The notes beneath the pieces were generated by a model, which saw nothing but the letters and a program-made list of their open reading frames with translations, was not told the DNA's origin and made no database searches. A stretch of DNA of 10,687 bases, from positions 1 through 10,687 of the forward strand of contig JALWJU010000513.1 in the NCBI GenBank assembly GCA_026997055.1, written 5' to 3'. The DNA comes from Paracoccaceae bacterium (GTDB lineage Bacteria; Pseudomonadota; Alphaproteobacteria; Rhodobacterales; Rhodobacteraceae). This document shows positions 5,210 to 10,687 of this stretch, piece after piece (within the stretch, counting starts at the first letter, position 1; every line of letters starts with the position of its first letter). Made by a program: the position numbers and the translations under genes.

Positions 5210-7168
5210 ATGAACGACCTTCTCGACCAGGCCACAGACAGCACCGGCTATGACGCTTCCTCGATCCAGGTGCTCGAGGACATGGAGCATGTGCGCCTGC
5301 GCCCGGGCATGTATATCGGCGGCACCGATGCGCGCGCGCTGCATCACATGGTGGCCGAGATCATCGACAATGCCATGGACGAAGCGGTGGCCGGCCACGC
5401 CAACCGGATCGAGGTGGAGCTGCACGCGGATTACTCGATCACCATCCGCGACAATGGCCGCGGCATCCCGATCGACCCGCACCCGAAGGATCCGAGCAAG
5501 TCGGCGCTCGAGATCATCTTCTGCACCCTCAATGCCGGGGGCAAGTTCTCGGGCGAGAATTACGCCACGTCCGGCGGGCTCAATGGCGTCGGCTCCTCGG
5601 TGGTCAATGCGCTCTCGGACCATCTGCGCGTGGAGGTCGCCCGCAACCGCGCGCTTTACGCCATGGAGTTTTCGCGCGGCGTGCCGAGGGGCGGGCTCGA
5701 AAAGGTCGGCGCCGCCCCCAACCGGCGCGGCACCTCGGTGACCTTCCACCCGGACCCGGAGATCTTCGGCTCGCTCCGCTTCAGGCCCGCGCGCCTGTTT
5801 CGCATGGCCCGTTCCAAGGCCTACCTGTTTTCCGGCGTCGAGATCCGCTGGAAGAGCCATGTGGACGATGGCGAAACCCCGCGCGAGGCGACCTTCCACT
5901 TCCCCGGCGGGCTCGCCGATTACCTCGGCGAGACCCTGGGCGAGGCCTCGACCTATGCCGAGCGCCCCTTTGCCGGGCGGGTCGATTTCGCCGAGAAATA
6001 CGGCGTGCCCGGCGCGGTAGAATGGGCGGTGAACTGGACGCCTTCGCGCGATGGCTACATCCAGTCCTATGTCAACACCGTGCCCACGCCCGAGGGCGGC
6101 ACCCATGTGGCCGGCTTCTGGGCGGCGATCCTCAAGGGGATCCGGGCCTATGGCGAGCTTGCCGGCAACCGCAAGGCGGCCCAGATCACCCGCGAAGACC
6201 TGATCGGCGGCGGCTGCGCGCTCCTGTCGATCTTCATCGCCGACCCGAGCTTTGTCGGCCAGACCAAGGACCGGCTGTCCAACGAGACCGCCCAGCGCTG
6301 GGTCGAGGGCGCGGTGCGCGACCATTTCGACAACTGGCTGGCATCCGACACCAAGTCCGCCGGCGCGATCCTCGACTTCCTCGTGCTGCGCGCCGAAGAG
6401 CGCCTGCGCCGGCGCCGCGAAAAGGAGACCGCGCGCAAATCCGCCACCCGCAAGCTGCGCCTGCCCGGCAAGCTGGTCGATTGCTCGAGCAATGCGCGCG
6501 AGGGCACCGAGCTTTTCATCGTCGAGGGCGACAGCGCCGGGGGCAGCGCCAAGATGGCGCGCGACCGCCAGACCCAGGCGCTCTTGCCCCTGCGCGGCAA
6601 GATCCTTAACGTGCTCGGCGCGGCTTCCTCAAAGCTCGGCTCCAATGCCGAGATTTCCGACCTCACCCAGGCGCTTGGCTGCGGGCTCGGCACGCGGTTC
6701 AACCTTGACGACCTGCGCTACGAAAAGGTCATCATCATGACCGATGCCGACGTGGACGGCGCCCATATCGCCGCGCTGCTGATGACTTTCTTCTTCACCC
6801 AGATGCGCCCGCTGATCGACCGGGGCCACCTCTACCTCGCCTGCCCGCCGCTCTTTCGCCTCACCCAGGGCGCGCGCCGGGTCTATGCGCTGGACGAGGC
6901 CGAGCGCGACGCCTGGCTCGCGCGTGGGCTGGGCGGACGCGGCAAGATCGAGGTGAGCCGCTTCAAGGGGCTGGGGGAGATGGACGCGAAAGACCTCAAG
7001 GAAACCACCATGAACCCGGCCACCCGTAAGCTGATCCGCATAACCATCGACGAGGACGAGCCGGGCGAAACCGGCGACCTCGTGGAGCGCCTCATGGGCA
7101 AGAAGCCGGAGAAGCGGTTTCAGTATATTCAGGAGAATGCGCGCTTCGTGGAGGAGCTGGATGTGTGA
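5210..7168 (+). CDS. parE: DNA topoisomerase IV subunit B
   Basis: ATPase subunit of topoisomerase IV, which with ParC separates linked daughter chromosomes and relaxes supercoils. The 652-aa length fits ParE rather than full-length GyrB, which is longer. The GHKL ATPase domain shows E50 (general base) and N54 in EIIDNAMDEA, DNGRGIP at 81-87 and the ATP lid GGLNGVG at 122-128. The lid normally reads GGLHGVG, so N125 replaces the usual His. The transducer domain carries the phosphate-contacting QTK loop (Q351, K353). The TOPRIM domain has EGDSAGG with E439 and DADVDG with D512 and D514 for metal binding, ending in the typical KRFQYIQENARFVEELDV tail. Start at ATG 5210 (MNDLLDQATDSTGYDASSIQVLE) matches alphaproteobacterial ParE N-termini; the ribosome-binding site is weak. 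parC is not in the window. Converges on lepA. GyrB is the main alternative, disfavoured by length and C-terminus. Confidence 0.94.
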   Translation: MNDLLDQATDSTGYDASSIQVLEDMEHVRLRPGMYIGGTDARALHHMVAEIIDNAMDEAVAGHANRIEVELHADYSITIRDNGRGIPIDPHPKDPSKSALEIIFCTLNAGGKFSGENYATSGGLNGVGSSVVNALSDHLRVEVARNRALYAMEFSRGVPRGGLEKVGAAPNRRGTSVTFHPDPEIFGSLRFRPARLFRMARSKAYLFSGVEIRWKSHVDDGETPREATFHFPGGLADYLGETLGEASTYAERPFAGRVDFAEKYGVPGAVEWAVNWTPSRDGYIQSYVNTVPTPEGGTHVAGFWAAILKGIRAYGELAGNRKAAQITREDLIGGGCALLSIFIADPSFVGQTKDRLSNETAQRWVEGAVRDHFDNWLASDTKSAGAILDFLVLRAEERLRRRREKETARKSATRKLRLPGKLVDCSSNAREGTELFIVEGDSAGGSAKMARDRQTQALLPLRGKILNVLGAASSKLGSNAEISDLTQALGCGLGTRFNLDDLRYEKVIIMTDADVDGAHIAALLMTFFFTQMRPLIDRGHLYLACPPLFRLTQGARRVYALDEAERDAWLARGLGGRGKIEVSRFKGLGEMDAKDLKETTMNPATRKLIRITIDEDEPGETGDLVERLMGKKPEKRFQYIQENARFVEELDV

Positions 7169-7478
7169 ACGATCTGCCCGCCATCATCATGGCGAAAGCA
7201 TCGACAGCCATGATGGTCCATGAGATTTGCACGCCGGGAAGTTCCATTGGCCATTATCACGGAAGAGCCTGACAGCCGGCGCCTTTCCATTCCGGGTCCA
7301 TCCCGAGCTACGGAGCCGCATGATACTGGTGCGGCCGGATCCGTGCCCCTTCTCAGGGTCCATTGATCCCGCACTCATGGCGGCTCGAGGCGCGAAACGT
7401 CAGGATTTTCGTCCGTCGGACCGGGCGGGCAAGGCCCCGATTTTCGAAACCGGCGGGAATTCCTTTCCGGGATTGCTC
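7169..7478. other. 310-nt gene-free spacer between convergent parE and lepA
   Basis: Both flanking genes end here, so it should carry their 3' ends and terminators. Short frames run through it on both strands, but none has a ribosome-binding site, family resemblance or a length that suggests a real gene. It contains a 9-bp hairpin next to the parE stop (7185-7215), three copies of GGTCCAT (7215, 7295, 7357), and small palindromes TTTCGAAA (7442-7449) and GGAATTCC (7458-7465). I found no T-tract terminator for lepA. Its base composition looks less GC-rich than the genes around it. Confidence 0.5.
7185..7215 (+). terminator. hairpin just past the parE stop codon
   Basis: CATCATGGC (7185-7193) pairs perfectly with GCCATGATG (7207-7215) around a 13-nt loop, 16 nt after the parE stop. 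A further T-G and A-T pair can extend the stem to 11 bp. No T tract follows (TCCATGAG), so it may be a 3'-end stabilising hairpin rather than an intrinsic terminator. Confidence 0.35.
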
Positions 7479-9281
7479 TCACTCGTCCATTTTCAGCGCC
7501 GAGATGAAAGCCTCCTGCGGGATGTCCACCCGGCCGAACTGGCGCATCTTCTTCTTGCCCTTTTTCTGCTTCTCCAGGAGCTTTTTCTTGCGCGTGGCAT
7601 CGCCGCCATAGCACTTGGCGGTCACGTCCTTGCGAAGCGCGCTGAGGGTTTCGCGGGCGATGACCTTGCCGCCGATGGCGGCCTGGATCGGGATCTTGAA
7701 CATGTGGCGGGGGATGAGGGTCTTGAGCTTTTCGACCATCGCGCGCCCGCGCGTCTCGGCGCGGTCGCGGTGCACCATGACCGAGAGCGCGTCCACCGGC
7801 TCTTCGTTCACCAGGATCGACATTTTCACGAGGTTGTCGGCCCGGTAGCCCTCGAGCGAATAGTCGAAGCTTGCATAGCCCTTGGTCACGCTTTTCAGCC
7901 GGTCGTAGAAATCGAACACCACCTCGTTCAGCGGCAGGTCATAGACCACCATGGCCCGCGTGCCCGCATAGGTGAGGTCAAGCTGGATGCCGCGGCGGTC
8001 CTGGCAGAGCTTGAGCACATCGCCGAGATATTCGTCGGGCACGAGGATTGTCGCCTTGATGCGCGGCTCTTCAATGTGGTCGATGGTGGAAGGGTCTGGC
8101 ATGTCGGCGGGGTTGTGCAACTCGATCATGGTGCCGTCGCGCAGATAGACGTGGTAGATCACGCTGGGCGCGGTGGTGATGAGCTCGATACCGTATTCGC
8201 GCTCGATCCGGTCGCGGATGACTTCGAGGTGAAGCAGACCCAGAAAGCCGCAGCGAAAGCCGAAGCCGAGTGCCGCGGAAGTCTCCATCTCGTAGCTGAA
8301 GGAAGCGTCATTGAGCGCCAGCTTCTCGATCGAATCGCGCAGGTCTTCGAACTCGGCGCTGTCCACCGGAAACAGCCCGCAGAACACCACCGGCTGGGCC
8401 GGGGCGAAGCCCGGCAGCGCCTCGCTGCAGCCGCCTTTTTCGTGGGTGATGGTATCGCCCACCCTTGTGTCGCGTACCTGCTTGATGGAAGCGGTCAGAA
8501 AGCCGATCTCGCCCGGCCCCAGGCTCTCGACCGGCTCCATCTCGGGGCGGAACACGCCCACGCGGTCCACCCCGTAGGTGGCGCCGGTATGCATCATCCT
8601 GATCCGGTCGCCCTTCTTCAGCCGCCCGTCGATGATGCGCACCAGCACGATCACGCCGAGATAGGCGTCATACCAGCTATCGACCAGCATCGCCTTGAGC
8701 GGCGCATCCGCCTCGCCTTTGGGCGGGGGAAGCTCGCTGACGATCGCCTCCAGCACCTCGTGGATGCCCTCGCCGGTCTTGGCGCTGACAAGGATCGCGC
8801 CGGTGGCGTCGATGCCGATCACGTCCTCGATCTGCTCGGCCACCCGGTCGGGGTCCGAGGCGGGCAGGTCGATCTTGTTCAGCACCGGGACGATCTCGTG
8901 ATCGGCCTCGATGGCCTGGTAGACATTGGCCAGCGTCTGCGCCTCGACCCCTTGGGTGGAATCCACCACCAGCAGCGAGCCCTCCACCGCGCGCATGGAG
9001 CGGCTGACCTCATAGGCGAAGTCCACATGGCCCGGCGTGTCGATCAGGTTGAGCACATAATGCTCGCCATTGTCGGCCGTGTATTCGATGCGCACCGTGT
9101 TGGCCTTGATGGTAATGCCGCGCTCGCGCTCGATATCCATCGTGTCGAGAAGCTGCGCCTGCATGTCGCGATCCTCGACCGTGCCGGTCTCCTGAATGAG
9201 CCGGTCGGCAAGGGTCGATTTGCCGTGGTCGATATGCGCCACGATGGAGAAATTGCGGATATGCTCAAGGTCGGTGCTCAT
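7479..9281 (-). CDS. lepA: elongation factor 4 (LepA), ribosome back-translocation GTPase
   Basis: A translational GTPase that acts on the ribosome at the membrane/cytosol and is thought to remodel stalled or post-translocation ribosomes. The 600 aa are full length for the family. G1 is AHIDHGKST (15-23), G2 RGITI (54-58), G3 DTPGH with catalytic H85 (81-85), G4 NKID (135-138) and G5 SAK (166-168). EF-G-like domains II, III and V follow, then the LepA-specific C-terminal domain with GGDATRKKKLLEKQKKGKKKM and the tail FGRVDIPQEAFISAL. I chose ATG 9281 (MSTDLEHIRNFSIVAHIDHGK) as the family start. The open frame continues upstream to 9500, but that part runs through the inverted-repeat element and has no resemblance to LepA. 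The ribosome-binding site is poor (CCGGGGCC). The usual lepB partner is not adjacent; lepA stands alone, convergent with parE. Confidence 0.97.
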   Translation of the reverse strand: MSTDLEHIRNFSIVAHIDHGKSTLADRLIQETGTVEDRDMQAQLLDTMDIERERGITIKANTVRIEYTADNGEHYVLNLIDTPGHVDFAYEVSRSMRAVEGSLLVVDSTQGVEAQTLANVYQAIEADHEIVPVLNKIDLPASDPDRVAEQIEDVIGIDATGAILVSAKTGEGIHEVLEAIVSELPPPKGEADAPLKAMLVDSWYDAYLGVIVLVRIIDGRLKKGDRIRMMHTGATYGVDRVGVFRPEMEPVESLGPGEIGFLTASIKQVRDTRVGDTITHEKGGCSEALPGFAPAQPVVFCGLFPVDSAEFEDLRDSIEKLALNDASFSYEMETSAALGFGFRCGFLGLLHLEVIRDRIEREYGIELITTAPSVIYHVYLRDGTMIELHNPADMPDPSTIDHIEEPRIKATILVPDEYLGDVLKLCQDRRGIQLDLTYAGTRAMVVYDLPLNEVVFDFYDRLKSVTKGYASFDYSLEGYRADNLVKMSILVNEEPVDALSVMVHRDRAETRGRAMVEKLKTLIPRHMFKIPIQAAIGGKVIARETLSALRKDVTAKCYGGDATRKKKLLEKQKKGKKKMRQFGRVDIPQEAFISALKMDE

Positions 9282-9334
9282 GGCCCCGGATATGGCGGGG
9301 TATCGGGGGCGGGTCAAGGTGGCTTGGGTGGTGA

Positions 9335-9464
9335 GGGCAGCGCCCGACCCTGGGTGGGCGCATCGCGATGGCCAGACACGGCAGGCGATTGCCAAATACG
9401 CAACGGTCGCGCGGAGTGAGAGGTCGCAAAAGCGCCCTCCCGTGGGGAGGGTCGGGCGCTGCCC
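9335..9464. repeat. REPIN-like element: 17-bp perfect inverted repeat with hairpin arms
   Basis: GGGCAGCGCCCGACCCT (9335-9351) is the exact reverse complement of AGGGTCGGGCGCTGCCC (9448-9464), separated by 96 nt. Each arm sits in its own hairpin. On the left, GCGCCC (9340-9345) plus ACC pairs with GGT plus GGGCGC (9356-9361), with one bulged G and a 3-nt loop. The right arm falls inside the hairpins at 9431-9460. Two inverted palindromic units flanking about 100 nt is the layout of paired REP sequences (REPINs) or very small MITE-like elements. It lies wholly in the lepA upstream region and codes for nothing I can support. A genome-wide copy count is needed to prove that it is repeated. Confidence 0.6.
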
Positions 9465-9479
9465 GGCGTGCCGCCGGGC
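9431..9479. repeat. tandem GC-rich hairpins at the right arm of the element
   Basis: CCCTCCC (9435-9441) pairs with GGGAGGG (9445-9451) around loop GTG, and the outer bases AGCG (9431-9434) pair with CGCT (9457-9460) across a five-base bulge. Directly after, GCCCGGC (9461-9467) pairs with GCCGGGC (9473-9479) around GTGCC. Two perfect 7-bp GC stems within 49 nt should block or pause polymerase and may insulate lepA from the gene to the right. Confidence 0.6.
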
Positions 9480-9514
9480 GGACCGGCTTGAGATGTGCAC
9501 GCATTGGTGGCAGG

Positions 9515-9988
9515 GTGGCGCTGATCCCGGATGCGGAGTGGGGGAAGGGCGCGGAGCATATTGCGCGTTTGATCGAGGAAATCCGGGCGCGGTTGGCGCT
9601 CAGGAAAAGGATTGCCGAACTGGAGAGCGCGCTTGTCGTGGCCAGTGGCGACCGGCTGGGCATTGGCGGCAACAACCCGCCCGAGGCGATTGATGCCGAA
9701 CTGCCGGTCGCGAAGGAATTGCTGGTAATCCGGGAGCCTTTGCAAGACCTCAAGGAAGAGGTGGAGGCGGAAGAGCCGGACAAGGCCAGGGTCGTGCGGG
9801 CGATAGAGGCGCTGGGCGCGGCGCTGAAGGCGGGGCTGAAATGGGCCGCGAAGAAGGCCGATCTGGCGGTGGATACCGTGATCAAATGGGGAGTGCCGGC
9901 GGCCGGGGGCACCTATCTGGCGATGAACCCGGACAAGATCACGCAGGTGATCGAAGCCGCCAGGCACTGGTTGTCGTTCTTGCCGTGA
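9515..9988 (+). CDS. uncharacterised protein with I-G-G-N-N-P-P motif
   Basis: I do not recognise a defined family. From GTG 9515 the product is 157 aa. Residues 13-40 and 62-105 are charged and helical with coiled-coil character. Between them is RLGIGGNNPPEAID (47-60). Motifs of the form I-G-H-N-x-P-P recur, from memory, in uncharacterised alphaproteobacterial proteins, some phage-linked. The C-terminal part (KWGVPAAGGTYLAMNPDKITQVIEAARHWLSFL, 124-156) is mildly hydrophobic and may be an amphipathic or short membrane segment. The start is uncertain. The only ATG in this frame upstream is at 9368, inside the inverted-repeat element, and the codons between look non-coding (Arg-rich). GTG 9515 and TTG 9488 are the alternatives, with weak ribosome-binding sites. 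Even third-position GC bias supports coding from about 9515 on. The gene could be 5'-truncated. Its stop is 83 nt before the next gene. Confidence 0.62.
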   Translation: MALIPDAEWGKGAEHIARLIEEIRARLALRKRIAELESALVVASGDRLGIGGNNPPEAIDAELPVAKELLVIREPLQDLKEEVEAEEPDKARVVRAIEALGAALKAGLKWAAKKADLAVDTVIKWGVPAAGGTYLAMNPDKITQVIEAARHWLSFLP

Positions 9989-10010
9989 TGCGGATTCCCC
10001 CACCCCGAAA

Positions 10011-10039
10011 TTGCACGAATCGCACATTTGCGCTATGGG
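10011..10039 (+). promoter_or_regulatory. weak promoter candidate for the small secreted protein gene
   Basis: TTGCAC (10011-10016) and TATGGG (10034-10039) are separated by 17 nt, upstream of the ATG at 10072. Each box matches only about half of the sigma70 consensus, but position and spacing are right and the stretch is locally AT-richer. Confidence 0.3.
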
Positions 10040-10071
10040 AGCGGGGCCTTGGGGGGGAAGCGAGGCGTGAG

Positions 10072-10374
10072 ATGAGACGATTCATGTTATTGGCGGTTTT
10101 GGCCACGGGACTTGCGGCGGGTTCTGCCGAGGCCGGGCCGATCAAGCGGGCTTGTCTGAAGGCCGACCGGGCGGCGGCGTCCCGCGAGCTTTGCACCTGT
10201 ATCGAACGGGTGGCGCGGCCGATGTTCAGCGCGTCGCAGAAGCGGCGGATTGCGAAATTCTTTGCCGATCCGCATCTGAGCCAGGAACTGCGCGCCTCCG
10301 ACCGGCGCTCGGACGAGCGCTTCTGGGAGCAATACAAGGCCTGGGGCGCGGCGGCCGAGGCGCAATGCGGCTGA
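10072..10374 (+). CDS. small secreted (periplasmic) Cys-containing protein of unknown function
   Basis: A 100-aa protein with a clear Sec signal peptide: basic MRR, hydrophobic FMLLAVLATGLAAG, and a signal peptidase I site after A-E-A (A21). The mature part is about 79 residues with four cysteines, C28, C41, C43 and C99, in the arrangement ACLKADR...LCTCIE...QC, which could form two disulfides in the periplasm. A charged stretch RASDRRSDERFWEQYKAWG (75-92) looks like a conserved block. From memory, short proteins with this pattern are common in Rhodobacteraceae and are sometimes labelled 'arginine transporter'; nothing in the sequence supports transport, so I leave the function open. ATG 10072 is preceded by GAGGCG and begins the signal peptide; the frame extends upstream without coding character. 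A strong hairpin follows the stop. Confidence 0.8.
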   Translation: MRRFMLLAVLATGLAAGSAEAGPIKRACLKADRAAASRELCTCIERVARPMFSASQKRRIAKFFADPHLSQELRASDRRSDERFWEQYKAWGAAAEAQCG

Positions 10375-10384
10375 GGCCGGGCAG

Positions 10385-10404
10385 GGGGGCGGCGCACCGC
10401 CCCC
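10385..10404. terminator. bidirectional terminator-like hairpin between convergent genes
   Basis: GGGGGCGG (10385-10392) pairs perfectly with CCGCCCCC (10397-10404) around the tetraloop CGCA. It sits 10 nt past the secreted-protein gene stop and 18 nt past the stop of the opposing gene. There is no T tract on either side, so it is an 'I-shaped' terminator candidate serving both genes. Confidence 0.5.
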
Positions 10405-10422
10405 GCCTCGCGCGCCGATGCG

Positions 10423-10687
10423 CTATTGCAGCAGGCAGCAGCCCTGGAGGGTCTGCGAGGAGCCGTTCGTGGTTACGGTCAGGAACAGCTCGAACGGATA
10501 GACGATGTCCGACATGCCGTCGGAACATTGCAGGTTGTTCAACTGTCCCGAAATGGCGCCGGACTGGAAGCTGTAGGGGTAGGACGTGCCGCCGACGCTG
10601 GTAATGGCGCCGGTAATCGGTGCGCCCTGGCTGCCGACATCCTCGAAGGATGTGGTGCCGTTGGTATTGATCTGAAAGGTCCAGAAG
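10423..10687 (-). CDS. C-terminal part of an envelope protein resembling COG3650 proteins (cut by window edge)
   Basis: On the minus strand an open frame enters from the right edge and ends at TAG (10425-10423), leaving 87 codons; the start lies outside the window. The translation begins FWTFQINTNGTTSFEDVG. It has a beta-rich middle (TSVGGTSYPYSFQSGAISGQ), then CSDGMSDIVYPFEL and TVTTNG, and ends in GCCLLQ. The order C-[S]DGMSD-x2-YP...GCC near the C-terminus is one I associate with COG3650-type uncharacterised periplasmic or lipoprotein domains, where the cysteines are thought to pair; this is recognition from memory. Residues C54, C83 and C84 (counting from the first full codon) are the visible cysteines. 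The reading frame is convincing because it is the only long one here, is open to the edge, and ends just before the shared hairpin. Confidence 0.65.
   Translation of the reverse strand, partial: FWTFQINTNGTTSFEDVGSQGAPITGAITSVGGTSYPYSFQSGAISGQLNNLQCSDGMSDIVYPFELFLTVTTNGSSQTLQGCCLLQ

Noticed and set aside
4865..6325. 486-codon minus-strand frame opposite parE
   Set aside because: Antisense to parE; no motif and a composition typical of reverse-strand reading.
7215..7363. Three GGTCCAT copies as a regulatory or CRISPR-like repeat
   Set aside because: Only 7 bp, unequal spacing of 80 and 62 nt, and no conserved flanks; could be chance.
7227..9419. 730-codon plus-strand frame across lepA
   Set aside because: It is the antisense shadow of LepA, whose G1-G5 motifs and length are unmistakable; the shadow product is His/Asp/Ala-rich with no domain.
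9282..9500. 73-residue N-terminal extension of LepA
   Set aside because: It runs through the inverted-repeat element and has no resemblance to LepA, which begins at MSTDLEHIRNFSI.
9841..10374. 177-codon frame giving a longer form of the small secreted protein
   Set aside because: The upstream part overlaps the preceding gene in another frame and would bury the signal peptide; ATG 10072 has GAGGCG upstream and starts a proper signal sequence.

Overview
The window is high-GC chromosomal DNA from an alphaproteobacterium, most likely of the Rhodobacterales (Rhodobacteraceae type). The evidence is the sequence character of ParE, LepA and PyrB, a small secreted Cys-containing protein of a kind I associate with that family, and strong C/G third-position bias in all the large genes. 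There are no tRNA or rRNA genes, CRISPR arrays, transposase genes or complete mobile elements. Most of the window is ordinary housekeeping sequence. The points of interest are small ones, and I found no large undescribed multi-gene system.

Layout. From the left, four minus-strand genes read pyrB (aspartate carbamoyltransferase) -> a small bacterial PH-domain membrane protein overlapping pyrB by 8 nt -> a 12-TM TetA-like MFS transporter -> a zinc-dependent medium-chain alcohol dehydrogenase. The first two form a translationally coupled operon. The last two lie 59 nt apart, probably form a second unit, and have their own promoter candidate. Divergent from pyrB across a 91-nt promoter region is a family-4-like uracil-DNA glycosylase (plus strand). 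It lacks three of the four cysteines that hold the 4Fe-4S cluster in classical family 4 enzymes. A 230-nt spacer with two small perfect hairpins follows, then parE (topoisomerase IV subunit B). parE converges on lepA (elongation factor 4, minus strand) across 310 nt of apparently non-coding DNA.

Upstream of lepA is the most structured non-coding DNA in the window: a 17-bp perfect inverted repeat whose arms lie 96 nt apart. Each arm sits in its own hairpin, which is the architecture of a REPIN-like (paired REP) element. Then come a 157-aa uncharacterised protein with no good ATG start, a 100-aa secreted Cys-containing protein, a strong GC hairpin, and the C-terminal end of a further minus-strand gene cut by the window edge. 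That last fragment carries a C-SDGMSD...YP...GCC motif reminiscent of COG3650-type envelope proteins.

Functional links. pyrB (pyrimidine synthesis), the glycosylase (uracil removal from DNA), parE (chromosome decatenation) and lepA (ribosome back-translocation) are core functions that share a neighbourhood but have no evident joint pathway. Start codons were moved inward from the longest open frames for adh, the MFS gene, pyrB, the glycosylase and lepA, using ribosome-binding sites where present and family N-termini.
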